Below, piece after piece: positions 20,761 to 28,260 of a DNA stretch of 28,421 nt. Position numbers and translations under genes: made by a program. The notes under the pieces are model-generated. The model worked only from the letters and a program-made list of their open reading frames with translations, was not told the DNA's origin and made no database searches. Source of the stretch: Trebonia sp035294225 (GTDB taxonomy: Bacteria; Actinomycetota; Actinomycetes; Streptosporangiales; Streptosporangiaceae); NCBI GenBank assembly GCA_035294225.1, contig DATGLH010000078.1, positions 1-28,421 of the forward strand, written 5' to 3'. The first letter of the stretch is position 1; each line of letters opens with the position of its first letter.

Positions 20761-21480
20761 CTAGTCCCCTTCGCTAACCGGGTCTCTGGGGCGGTGGCCC
20801 ACGGCCCCAGAAAGAGTGGGGTGGTGGGCCACCGCCCCAGTGCCCGCCACGAGTTCGGCGAGCGCGGATTCCAGGCGGCCGAGTCCCGTGTTGACGCGGG
20901 TGAGCGGGAGGCCGAAGAGGTCCGCGATACGGGCCGCCGCCGCTTCGAGTCCGGGGGTCGGCTCCTGGGCGAGCCAGACGACCCGGCGGTAGTGGCCGAA
21001 GTAGTCGTCCCACAGCTCCGGGTGCCTGTCCAGGCCGAGGCCGGCGAGCACGGTGCGGTCGAACGTGCGCACCAGGTAGTCGGTGAGCAGGTACGTGCCC
21101 GGCTCGTCCGCGAACAGCCCGCTGATCCGGTCCGGGCCCGCGAGCACGTCATAGCAGTGCAGGCCCGGCAGGCGCGTCACGCCGCGGCGCCCGCAGAGTC
21201 CGTCGAGCGCCCCGTAGGTGCCACAGTCGGCGTAGGCCACCACGGCGCGGGCACCTGAGCCCTGGGCAGCCGCAACCGCCCGTTCGGTATGCTCGGCGAT
21301 TTTCTCCGGGCGGTTGTGCAGGCGCGCCGGCAGCGGCCGGACGGTGACCGGCCAGCCGCGGCGGGCGGCGATGTCGCGGACGTGCCCGGCAAGGGCGCCG
21401 CAGGCCACGACCTGAACCTCAGAAACCGAGTTGGCCGACGAACCTGTCGTTGAAGTCGGCCCGGTCGGAGAGTTCGACAT
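20761..21480 (-). CDS. DUF1638 protein, linked to corrinoid methyltransferase systems
   Basis: A 239-residue protein with the DUF1638 pattern: VACGALAGHV near the start, LPARLHNRPEKI, VAYADCGTYGALD and LPGLHCYDVLAG. DUF1638 genes accompany corrinoid methyltransferase clusters but no reaction has been assigned that I know of; the conserved Cys residues (in ACGAL, DCGT, LHCYD) suggest metal or cofactor handling. ATG 21480 is backed by an excellent AGGAGG at 6-nt spacing, although this makes it overlap the activator gene by 62 bp. Its last about 18 codons fall in a strong hairpin (20786-20840). It sits between RACo and the DMGDH-like gene. Confidence 0.8.
   Translation of the reverse strand: MSNSPTGPTSTTGSSANSVSEVQVVACGALAGHVRDIAARRGWPVTVRPLPARLHNRPEKIAEHTERAVAAAQGSGARAVVAYADCGTYGALDGLCGRRGVTRLPGLHCYDVLAGPDRISGLFADEPGTYLLTDYLVRTFDRTVLAGLGLDRHPELWDDYFGHYRRVVWLAQEPTPGLEAAAARIADLFGLPLTRVNTGLGRLESALAELVAGTGAVAHHPTLSGAVGHRPRDPVSEGD
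20786..20840 (-). other. Very stable intergenic-proximal RNA hairpin in the operon
   Basis: A perfect 17-bp inverted repeat (20786-20802 with 20824-20840) encloses a 21-nt loop that itself has a 5-bp stem (20805-20809 with 20817-20821). It lies at the 3' end of the DUF1638 gene, about 30 nt before the DMGDH-like start. It could be an RNA stabiliser, processing site or attenuator within the message. Confidence 0.75.
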
Positions 21481-23236
21481 ACCTCACCTCCTCGAGCAGG
21501 GCGAGGGCGGCAGCGCGTTCGCGGACCGAGAGCAGCGCCATCTTGGCGCCCTCGCCGGCCACGTTCCCGGCCGCGACGACGCGGCGGGCGGGGATGTCCG
21601 GGACGAGGCCGATGCGGATCGCGCTGCCCGGCGACAGGTAGGAGCCGAAGGAACCGGCCAGCAGCACCTGCCTGACGTCTTCTTCGGCCAGGCCCGCCTC
21701 CTCGAGCAGGATGCGCCAGCCGGCCGCGATCGCCGCCTTGGCGAACTGCAGCTCGCGGACGTCGCGCTGGGAGAGGTAGACGCCGTCGTGCAGCATGAAC
21801 ACCCGCTCCTTGCCGACCGTGGCCAGCCGCGGCGCCAGGACGGGCGCCCTGATCCTGGCCTCGTCGGCGGAGACGAGCCGCCCGGAGCCGTCGAGCAGGC
21901 CCGCCTCGACGAGGACGGCGACCGCGTCCACCAGGCCGGAACCGCACAGGCCCTTAGGCTCGGTATCGCCGATCACCGTGAGCTTCAGGTCGCCGTCGCC
22001 GGTGAGCGCCACGGCCTCGATCGCGCCGTCGGCCGCGCGCATACCGCAGCGTATGGCGGCGCCCTCGAACGCGGGCCCGGCCGGGGCCGCGGTCGCCAGC
22101 AGCCAGTCCCGGCCGCCGAGCACGATCTCGCAGTTCGTCCCGATGTCGATGAACAGCCTGACCCGCGGGTCGCGGTCCATCCCGCTGGCCAGCAGCCCCG
22201 CGGTGATGTCGCCGCCCACGTACGCGCCGAACGCCGGGAACACCACGGCGCGGGCGGCCGGGTGCGCGGGGACGCCGAGGTCCCGCGCGCGGACCTCCGG
22301 GAGCAGCCGGGCGGCCATGATGAACGGGGCGACGCCGAGCGGTTCGGGGTCCAAGCCGAGGACCAGGTGCACCATGGTGGCGTTGCCGGCCAGGGCGACC
22401 TCGTAGACCTCCTCCGGCCGCACCTTGCCGTCATCGCACACGGCGGCCGCGAGTTCGGCGAGGGTCTGCTGGGCAAGCTCCCGCAGCTTGTCCCGCGCCG
22501 CGGGGTCGAGCATCGTCGCGCTGATCCGGGTGATCACGTCGGCGCCGAACGGCTGCTGCTTGTTGAGCATCGAGGCCACGGCCACCGGAGTGCCGGTGGT
22601 CAGGTCGAGCAGGGTGGCCACCACCGTGGTGGTGCCGAGGTCGAAGGCGATGCCGAAGCTGCGGTCCGTGGTGTCGCCCGGCTCGACCGCGATCAGCGTG
22701 CTCGCGTTCAGCTCGGGCAGGGCGGCGACGACGGCCGTGACCTTGAAGTCCGCCTGCCGCAGCGTCGGGCCGAGGGTTCTCAGCACGTCCAGGTCGGCCC
22801 TGGGCTCCAGGTCGGTCAGCGCGGCGAGCACGCGCTCGAGATCCGCCGCCTGGTCGGCCAGGCTGGGCGGCGCGAGTTCCAGGTAGCGCTTGCGGACCGC
22901 GGGGCGCAGGATCACCTGACGGCCGACGCCGACCGTCGCCGCCTTCGGCCGCGTGGTCAGCGGCGGCACCTCGACGTCGGCGTTCGTGGTCGCGGCCGTC
23001 CGGCAGGCGAGCCGCCAGCCTTGTCTCAGCTCGTCCGCGGTGTACGCGCGGACGTCGAGGCTGGACGGCGCGGGCGGGTCCGCGCGGAACCGGACACGGC
23101 ACTTCTTGCACGTGCCGTGCCCGCCGCAGGTGGAGTCGATCGCGATGCCGTTCCAGCTCGCCGCGTCGAAGAGGGTGACCCCGCGCGGGACGCGCACCGG
23201 GCGGTCGTTGAAGCGCAGGTCCACCCGCTGGCTCAT
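21419..23236 (-). CDS. RACo-type corrinoid reductive activator (2Fe-2S ferredoxin domain plus DUF4445 ASKHA domain)
   Basis: A 605-residue protein. The N-terminal ferredoxin domain has the 2Fe-2S motif C37-x5-C43-x2-C46 with C78 as fourth ligand. A linker region follows, then an actin-like ATPase domain beginning FGIAFDLGTTTVVATLLDL (near 212), with later GTNCEIVLGG, GLCGSGLVDA and LAGSFGSYLSP. This is the RACo/RamA layout: ATP-driven reduction of inactive Co(II) corrinoid back to Co(I) so that methyl transfer can resume. Start ATG 23236 overlaps the methyltransferase stop by 4 bp. Presence in the same operon as the corrinoid protein strongly supports this role. Confidence 0.9.
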   Translation of the reverse strand: MSQRVDLRFNDRPVRVPRGVTLFDAASWNGIAIDSTCGGHGTCKKCRVRFRADPPAPSSLDVRAYTADELRQGWRLACRTAATTNADVEVPPLTTRPKAATVGVGRQVILRPAVRKRYLELAPPSLADQAADLERVLAALTDLEPRADLDVLRTLGPTLRQADFKVTAVVAALPELNASTLIAVEPGDTTDRSFGIAFDLGTTTVVATLLDLTTGTPVAVASMLNKQQPFGADVITRISATMLDPAARDKLRELAQQTLAELAAAVCDDGKVRPEEVYEVALAGNATMVHLVLGLDPEPLGVAPFIMAARLLPEVRARDLGVPAHPAARAVVFPAFGAYVGGDITAGLLASGMDRDPRVRLFIDIGTNCEIVLGGRDWLLATAAPAGPAFEGAAIRCGMRAADGAIEAVALTGDGDLKLTVIGDTEPKGLCGSGLVDAVAVLVEAGLLDGSGRLVSADEARIRAPVLAPRLATVGKERVFMLHDGVYLSQRDVRELQFAKAAIAAGWRILLEEAGLAEEDVRQVLLAGSFGSYLSPGSAIRIGLVPDIPARRVVAAGNVAGEGAKMALLSVRERAAALALLEEVRYVELSDRADFNDRFVGQLGF

Positions 23237-24096
23237 GCCCCCGCCGCCTGCTTCTTCTGCCGGTAGGCGGCGATCCAGGCCGCGCCCCATTCGTCGCGGC
23301 CGAGCAGCAGGTCGGCGGCCTTGGCCGCGGTGACCACCTGCGGTGCGCGGGCGTCCATGATCGCGCTGGTCAGCCCGCTGCCCGCCGCCAGCGGCAGGAA
23401 CGCCGCCGTGATCGCGTGCCGGTCCGGCATGCCGAACGACAGGTTCGACGCCCCCAGCGTCATGTTCACGCCGAACTCGGCCTTGACCAGCGCGATCGTT
23501 TCCAGGGTGCGCAGCGTATGGCCGGTGTCGGCGCCGACCGGCATGGCCAGCGGGTCGATCACGATGTCCTCGATCGGGATCTTGTAGCGCCCGGTGGCGA
23601 CGTCGACGATCTTGCGGGCCAGTTCGAGACGGCGCCCGGGCTCGTCGGGGATCTGCTCCTCGTCGTTCGGCAGCCCGATGACGGCGGCCTCGTACCGCTT
23701 CACCAGCGGGAGGATCGTGTGCAGCCGCTCGTCCTCGGCGGTCACCGAGTTGACCAGCGCCTTGCCCTGGTAGGTTTTCAGCCCCGCCTCGAGGACCTCG
23801 GGGATCGAGGAGTCGATGACCAGCGGCAGGTCGGTGAGCTCCTGGATGAGCGTGATCGCCTTGACCATGAGCGCCGCCTCATCGGCCAGCGGGGCGCCCA
23901 TGTTCACGTCGAGCAGCATCGCGCCGCCGGCCACCTGCTGCTCGACGTCGACCGGTATGCGCGACAGGTCGCCGTCGCGGAGCTGTCTCTGGAACGCCGC
24001 CCGGCCGGTCGGGTTGATCCGCTCCCCGATGATGGCGAACGGCTGGTCGTCTCCGATCGTGACGGCCTTGGTCCGGCTGCGGAGTGTGGTGTGCAT
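23233..24096 (-). CDS. Methyltetrahydrofolate:corrinoid methyltransferase (MtrH/AcsE-like, pterin-binding TIM barrel)
   Basis: A 287-residue pterin-binding barrel. Start ATG 24096 gives FAIIGERINPTGR, the first beta strand of the family, followed by LLDVNMGAP, LPLVIDSSIPEVLEAGL, VNSVTAEDERL, DIVIDPLAMPVGAD and LGASNLSFGMPDR. It would pass the methyl group from the corrinoid protein to tetrahydrofolate, giving 5-methyl-THF, or the reverse. Ribosome site is weak, consistent with coupling to the corrinoid gene 6 nt upstream. It overlaps the activator gene by 4 bp. MetH-type N-terminal and C-terminal extra domains are absent. Confidence 0.9.
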   Translation of the reverse strand: MHTTLRSRTKAVTIGDDQPFAIIGERINPTGRAAFQRQLRDGDLSRIPVDVEQQVAGGAMLLDVNMGAPLADEAALMVKAITLIQELTDLPLVIDSSIPEVLEAGLKTYQGKALVNSVTAEDERLHTILPLVKRYEAAVIGLPNDEEQIPDEPGRRLELARKIVDVATGRYKIPIEDIVIDPLAMPVGADTGHTLRTLETIALVKAEFGVNMTLGASNLSFGMPDRHAITAAFLPLAAGSGLTSAIMDARAPQVVTAAKAADLLLGRDEWGAAWIAAYRQKKQAAGA

Positions 24097-24102
24097 GGGC
24101 GG

Positions 24103-24780
24103 TCAGGCGTTCGCGAGCGCGCGACGGCGGCGGAGCAGGTCTTTTGCCTTGACCACCGCGGCGGAGGCATCGGCGGCGTAGCCGTCGGCGCCGACCGCGT
24201 CGGCGTACTCCTGGGTGACCGGGGCCCCGCCCACCATCACGATGACCTCATCCCGCAGGCCCGCCTTGGTCAGCGCGTTGATGTTCGCCTTGAACATCGG
24301 CATGGTCGTGGTGAGGAAGGCGGAGAAGCCGACGATATCCGGCTTGTGCTGCTGTACCGCTGCCACGAACTTCTCCGGCGCGACCTGGACGCCGAGGTCG
24401 ATGACCTGGAACCCGGCGCCCTCGAACATGATGTTCACCAGGTTCTTGCCGATGTCGTGCACGTCGCCCTTGACCGTGCCCATGACGATCTTGCCGATCG
24501 TCTCCGCGCCGGTTTCGGCGAGCAGCGGGCGCAGGACGTCCAGCGCCCCGGCCATCGCCTTGCCCGCGATCAGCATCTCGGGGACGAAAAAGTCGCCGCG
24601 CTCGAACCGGGCGCCGACCTCCTCCAGGGCCGGGATGAGCGCCTCGTACAGCAGCGTCTCCGGGCCGAGCCCCTGCGCGAGCCCCTGCCTGGTCAGGTCG
24701 AGCACCGCCGGGCCGTTGCCGGTGAGCGTCTTGTCGTACAGCTCACCGAGGAGATCGTTCCTGCTCACGGGACTGGTCAC
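24103..24780 (-). CDS. Corrinoid (B12-binding) protein, MtbC/MttC/MtgC-like
   Basis: A 225-residue two-domain corrinoid protein. The N-terminal helical cap domain covers about 1-90 (with ALIPALEEVGARFERGDFFVPEML). The B12-binding Rossmann domain has DVHDIG at 106-111, whose H108 coordinates cobalt from below (base-off/His-on), then VGFSAFLTTTMP and VGGAPVT. It carries the methyl group between the MttB-family enzyme and the THF methyltransferase. GTG 24780 overlaps the IclR-gene stop (GTGA). Length and motifs match standalone methyltransferase corrinoid proteins. Confidence 0.93.
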   Translation of the reverse strand: MTSPVSRNDLLGELYDKTLTGNGPAVLDLTRQGLAQGLGPETLLYEALIPALEEVGARFERGDFFVPEMLIAGKAMAGALDVLRPLLAETGAETIGKIVMGTVKGDVHDIGKNLVNIMFEGAGFQVIDLGVQVAPEKFVAAVQQHKPDIVGFSAFLTTTMPMFKANINALTKAGLRDEVIVMVGGAPVTQEYADAVGADGYAADASAAVVKAKDLLRRRRALANA

Positions 24781-25550
24781 GAGGTACCGCCCTTCCTGGC
24801 TCGCGGCCGGTAGCCGAGCGCGGATGACAGCCCGGCGGCCTCCTCAACGCAACTTCGCGCGGCCTTCGCCAGCGCTTCCCGCGTCATCCGCGACGCCGGA
24901 GCCGAGACTGACATGGCCGCCACCACCGTGCCGTCGTAACGGAAGACCGGGGCCGCGAGCGCGATGAGGCCCGGCTCCAGCTCCTCGTCGGTCACCGCGT
25001 AGCCGCGGGCGCGGACCGCCGCGAGCTCGGCGCGCAGCGCCGCCTCGCTGGTGATCGTCTTCTCGGTGCGCTTTTCCAGCTTCCCCGGCGGCAGTTGCGC
25101 GGCGCCGTAGGCGAGCAGCACCTTGCCCAGCGCCGACGCGTGCAGCGGCACCGACAGCCCGACCCAGTTGGTGCCGCCGATCATGTAGGCGCAGTCCACC
25201 TGGGCGATCTGCTCGACGCTGTGGCCGTTGACGATGCCCAGGTTGATGGTCTCGCCGGTGGCCTTGCCCAGGCGGTCAAGGAAGGGCTGCGCGACCGCGA
25301 CCAGGCTCGCGTCGGCGCCGCCGCGCCAGGCGAAGCTGACGAACATCTCGCCGGGCAGGAACCGCCCGTGGTCGTCGCGGCGGACGAGGTGGTTGCGCTC
25401 GAGCGCCAGCAGCAGCCGCGAGGTCGTGGACTTGGCCAGCCCGGTGGCGGTGGTCAGCTCGGTGAACGTGACCGGGTCGCTGGCGTGGACGACCTCGGAC
25501 AGCAGCCGGGCCGCCCGGTCCACAGCCTGGGTGCCGTTTGCGTTGCTCAT
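24777..25550 (-). CDS. IclR-family transcriptional regulator
   Basis: A 257-residue IclR regulator: N-terminal winged helix-turn-helix (about 8-62, with FTELTTATGLAKSTTSRLLLALE) and C-terminal effector domain with VGLSVPLHASALGKVLLAY and DEELEPGLIALAAPVFR. It is the first gene of the eight-gene operon and lies divergent from the MttB-family gene across a 59-bp gap, so it probably controls both in response to a substrate or intermediate. Whether it represses or activates is unknown. Start ATG 25550 fits the family N-terminus. Confidence 0.93.
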   Translation of the reverse strand: MSNANGTQAVDRAARLLSEVVHASDPVTFTELTTATGLAKSTTSRLLLALERNHLVRRDDHGRFLPGEMFVSFAWRGGADASLVAVAQPFLDRLGKATGETINLGIVNGHSVEQIAQVDCAYMIGGTNWVGLSVPLHASALGKVLLAYGAAQLPPGKLEKRTEKTITSEAALRAELAAVRARGYAVTDEELEPGLIALAAPVFRYDGTVVAAMSVSAPASRMTREALAKAARSCVEEAAGLSSALGYRPRARKGGTS

Positions 25551-25609
25551 CGTTTCCGTCTCGCGTGCGGCCTATCCCACTTCCACTTTATGAAACCAAG
25601 TTCTACGAT
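25551..25609. promoter_or_regulatory. Divergent promoter with putative IclR operator
   Basis: Only 59 bp separate the regulator and MttB-family start codons. TTCCA (25581-25585) and TGAAA (25591-25595) form an imperfect dyad with a 5-nt spacer, of the TTYCA-N5-TGRAA kind, a plausible IclR-family binding site. No ribosome site precedes the mttB-like ATG, so a leaderless or weakly initiated message is possible. Confidence 0.45.
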
Positions 25610-27076
25610 ATGGACGTGTTTGTCAATAGGATGCCGCGGTACGAGATCCTGTCGCCGGACGCGATCACCGTGCTCGACAAGGGCTGGCGGCGGATCGTCT
25701 CGGAGATCGGCGTGCAGTTCGGCAAGCCCGAAGCGGTCTCGCTCTTCGCAAAGGCCGGGCAGCGGGTGGACGGCGAGGTCGTCTACCTGGACCCGGAGTT
25801 CGTGCTCGAGCAGGTCGCCAAGGCGCCGCGCGAGTTCGACATCCAGGCACGCAACCCCGCCAACTCGGTGCACATCGGCGGCGATCACATGGTGTTCGGC
25901 GCGGTCTACGGATCGCCGTTCGTCCGCGAGGGGGACGTGCGGCGCGACGCGACCCTCACCGATTTCCACCAGCTGTGCAAGCTCTCCCAGGTCTTTCCCG
26001 AGCTCGACTCGGCCGGCGGCGTGATCTGCGAGCCGAACGACGCGCCGCTGGACTCGCGGCACCTGGACATGATCTACGCGCTGGCGACGCTGACCGACAA
26101 GATCTACATGGGCAACGTGGTGTCCGGCGTCAATGCCGCGGACACGATCGCGATGACGTCGATCCTGTTCGGCCGCGGCGGCGGCGCCGCGGCCGGCCGC
26201 GCGGCGATCGAGGCCACGCCGGCCGTGGTCTCGCTGATCAACTGCAACTCCCCGCTGCGCTGGGACGAGCGGATGCTGGAGGCGCAGTTCGAGTACTGCG
26301 CCGCGGGCCAGCCGGTGGTGCTGACCCCGTTCCTGCTGATGGGCGCGATGTCCCCGGTGACGATCCCGGCCACGCTGGCGCAGCAGCTCGCCGAGGCGCT
26401 CGCGGGCATCGCGCTCGCCCAGCTGATCCGGCCGGGCTGCCCGGTGATCTTCGGCTCGTTCCTGTCGAACATCGACATGCAGTCGGGGTCACCGTCGTTC
26501 GGCACGCCGGAGTCGGCGATCGGGCTGCTGTGCACCGGCCAGCTCGCCCGGCACTACGGGCTGCCGTTCCGCACCGGCGGCGGGCTGAACTCCTCGCAGA
26601 CGGCCGACGCCCAGTCCGCCTACGAGTCGCTGATGACGCTCCTGCCGACCTTCCTCGCGGGCACGAACTTCGTCATGCACGCGGCCGGCTGGCTGGAAGG
26701 CGGCCTGGTCAGCTGCTATGAGAAGTTCATCATCGACATCGAGCTGCTGCGGGAATTGCAGGTAGAGTTCACGCCCCTGGAGATCTCCGAGGAGTCGCTC
26801 GCGTTCGGCGCGCATGCCGAGGTCGGCCACGGCGGCCACTTCCTCGGCGCGGCGCACACGATGGAGCGCTTCCGGGACTGCTTCTACCGGCCGCTGCTGT
26901 CGTCTACCGCGAACTTCGAGCGCTGGCTGCGCCTCGGCGGCAAGGACGCTGCCGCCCGGGCGGGCGAGATCTGGCGCGCCAAGCTGGCGGCCTACGAGCC
27001 GCCGCCGCTGGACGACGCCATCCGCGCCGAGCTCGACGACTATGTCGCGCGCCGCAGGCGCGACCTCGGCGACTGA
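25610..27076 (+). CDS. MttB-superfamily methylamine/betaine methyltransferase, non-pyrrolysine
   Basis: About 488 residues of the trimethylamine methyltransferase (MttB) superfamily: DMIYALATLTDK, VSLINCNSPLRWDERMLEAQFEYC, VVLTPFLLMGAMSPVT, FGSFLSNIDMQSGSPSFGTPES and GHGGHFLGAAHTMERFR are family landmarks. Classical trimethylamine enzymes need an in-frame amber codon read as pyrrolysine; this gene reads through with no internal TAG, placing it with the non-Pyl members, some of which demethylate glycine betaine, proline betaine or carnitine. It would transfer a methyl group to the adjacent-operon corrinoid protein. ATG 25610 (MDVFVNRMPRYE) is the likely start; ATG 25631 is an alternative. The ORF ends about 190 bp before purU. 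Substrate inferred only from context. Confidence 0.9.
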   Translation: MDVFVNRMPRYEILSPDAITVLDKGWRRIVSEIGVQFGKPEAVSLFAKAGQRVDGEVVYLDPEFVLEQVAKAPREFDIQARNPANSVHIGGDHMVFGAVYGSPFVREGDVRRDATLTDFHQLCKLSQVFPELDSAGGVICEPNDAPLDSRHLDMIYALATLTDKIYMGNVVSGVNAADTIAMTSILFGRGGGAAAGRAAIEATPAVVSLINCNSPLRWDERMLEAQFEYCAAGQPVVLTPFLLMGAMSPVTIPATLAQQLAEALAGIALAQLIRPGCPVIFGSFLSNIDMQSGSPSFGTPESAIGLLCTGQLARHYGLPFRTGGGLNSSQTADAQSAYESLMTLLPTFLAGTNFVMHAAGWLEGGLVSCYEKFIIDIELLRELQVEFTPLEISEESLAFGAHAEVGHGGHFLGAAHTMERFRDCFYRPLLSSTANFERWLRLGGKDAAARAGEIWRAKLAAYEPPPLDDAIRAELDDYVARRRRDLGD

Positions 27077-27278
27077 GGCGGCTGGTCTTTGTCGTCTCCC
27101 ACAATGCGCTGGACCCGCCGATTATCGCATGAAGAGAGTGCTCAGCAGGGCCATAAACGCCATTCATGGGGCCATGCACAGTGCGGCACCGCATATATTT
27201 GGGGGCTGAAGACATATCGGCCGAACGCGGCCGGGGATCTCTTGACTTCAGGCACGGCCGTCGCGAATGGTGGTAGGC
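27077..27278 (+). promoter_or_regulatory. Leader region upstream of purU
   Basis: This about 200-bp gap is less GC-rich than its surroundings and contains a 26-codon ORF (27129-27209). A TTGACT at 27242-27247 might be a -35 box, but no good -10 follows. I see no riboswitch consensus. Confidence 0.35.
27129..27209 (+). CDS. Possible 26-residue peptide ORF in purU leader
   Basis: ATG at 27129 and TGA at 27207-27209 enclose 26 codons starting MKRVLSRAINAIHGAM and ending HIFGG. The peptide is basic and could form an amphipathic helix, with Lys/Arg/His on one face and Val/Leu/Ile on the other. No strong ribosome site is seen, so expression is uncertain; it may be chance. Confidence 0.2.
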   Translation: MKRVLSRAINAIHGAMHSAAPHIFGG

Positions 27279-28151
27279 ATGAGCAAGGTGGAACGCGGCG
27301 GCCTGGAGTTCATCCTGACCCTGTCCTGCCCGGACAAGCCCGGGATCGTCTATGCGGTGTCCAGTTTCCTGGTGCAGCATTCGGCGAACATCCTCGACAG
27401 CCAGCAGTACGGGGAGCCCGACGGCGGACTGTTCTTCATGCGGGTGCACTTCTCGGTGCCCCAGCCCGGCCGTCCCACCGCCGAACTCGAGCGCGACTTC
27501 TCCTGGGTGGCCGAGGCGTTCCACATGTCGTGGCGGATCTACGAGGCCTCCGAGCGGATCCGGACGCTGCTGATGGTCTCGCAGCTCGGGCACTGCCTCA
27601 ACGACCTGCTGTTCCGGTGGAAGTCCGGCTCGCTGCCCATCGACATCACCGGCGTGGTCTCCAACCACGAGACCTTCCGCGACCTGACCGAGTCCTACAA
27701 GCTGCCGTTCCACCACATCCCGGTGACACCGGAGACCAAGCCGGCCGCCGAGGCCGCGCTGCTGTCGCTGATCGACGAGACCAAGACCGAGCTTGTCGTG
27801 CTCGCCCGCTACATGCAGATCCTGTCGCCCGAGGTGTGCAAGCGGGTGGAGGGACGGATGATCAACATCCACCACTCGTTCCTGCCGAGCTTCAAGGGCG
27901 CCAAGCCGTACCACCAGGCATACGCCAAGGGCGTGAAGCTGGTGGGCGCGACGGCGCACTACGTGACGCCCGACCTGGACGAGGGGCCGATCATCGAGCA
28001 GGGGCTGGTGCGCGTGGACCACTCGTACACGCCGCAGCGGCTCGTCGAGGCCGGCCGCGATGTGGAGGCGCAGGTGCTCGCCCGCGCGGTCACCTGGCAC
28101 GCCGAGCACCGCGTCCTGCTGAACGGCAACCGCACGGTCGTTCTTCACTGA
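27279..28151 (+). CDS. purU: Formyltetrahydrofolate deformylase
   Basis: About 290 residues (ATG 27267 is an alternative start). The N-terminal ACT domain begins LTLSCPDKPGIVYAVS, and the C-terminal formyltransferase-like domain has GVVSNHETF, INIHHSFLPSF and THYVTPDLDEGPIIEQ-like residues (here ATAHYVTPDLDEGPII), including the catalytic Asn-His-Asp set. PurU hydrolyses 10-formyl-THF to formate and THF, regenerating free THF when many one-carbon units are made. Its place beside betaine/dimethylglycine demethylation genes matches dimethylglycine and sarcosine catabolic clusters of actinobacteria such as Arthrobacter. Same strand as mttB-like gene, about 200 bp behind it. Confidence 0.93.
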   Translation: MSKVERGGLEFILTLSCPDKPGIVYAVSSFLVQHSANILDSQQYGEPDGGLFFMRVHFSVPQPGRPTAELERDFSWVAEAFHMSWRIYEASERIRTLLMVSQLGHCLNDLLFRWKSGSLPIDITGVVSNHETFRDLTESYKLPFHHIPVTPETKPAAEAALLSLIDETKTELVVLARYMQILSPEVCKRVEGRMINIHHSFLPSFKGAKPYHQAYAKGVKLVGATAHYVTPDLDEGPIIEQGLVRVDHSYTPQRLVEAGRDVEAQVLARAVTWHAEHRVLLNGNRTVVLH

Positions 28152-28178
28152 GACCGGCGCGGACGCCGCCGGCCCGCC

Positions 28179-28251
28179 GTCCGCCCGGCCCGCTGGCCGC
28201 CCGGCTCGCTGGCCGCCCGGCTCGCTGGCCGCCCGGCTCGCTGGCCGCCCG
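28179..28251. repeat. 16-bp tandem repeat between purU and the ABC gene
   Basis: The 16-bp unit CGCTGGCCGCCCGGCT occurs at 28191-28206, 28207-28222 and 28223-28238, with a partial copy at 28239-28251 and a degenerate start near 28179. The GGCC-rich units can fold on themselves and may act as a purU terminator. No spacer structure, so not CRISPR. Confidence 0.7.
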
Positions 28252-28260
28252 TCGGTAAAT

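Noticed and set aside
21431..23266. 611-codon plus-strand frame opposite the RACo gene
   Set aside because: Shadow of the well-supported Fe-S/ASKHA protein; no motif of its own.
25610..27076. Pyrrolysine-encoding amber codon
   Set aside because: The reading frame contains no in-frame TAG from start to the natural stop.
27077..27278. Riboswitch (glycine, THF or cobalamin) before purU
   Set aside because: No match to conserved core sequences could be found by eye.
28179..28251. Possible CRISPR array
   Set aside because: Units are contiguous 16-bp repeats without spacers.
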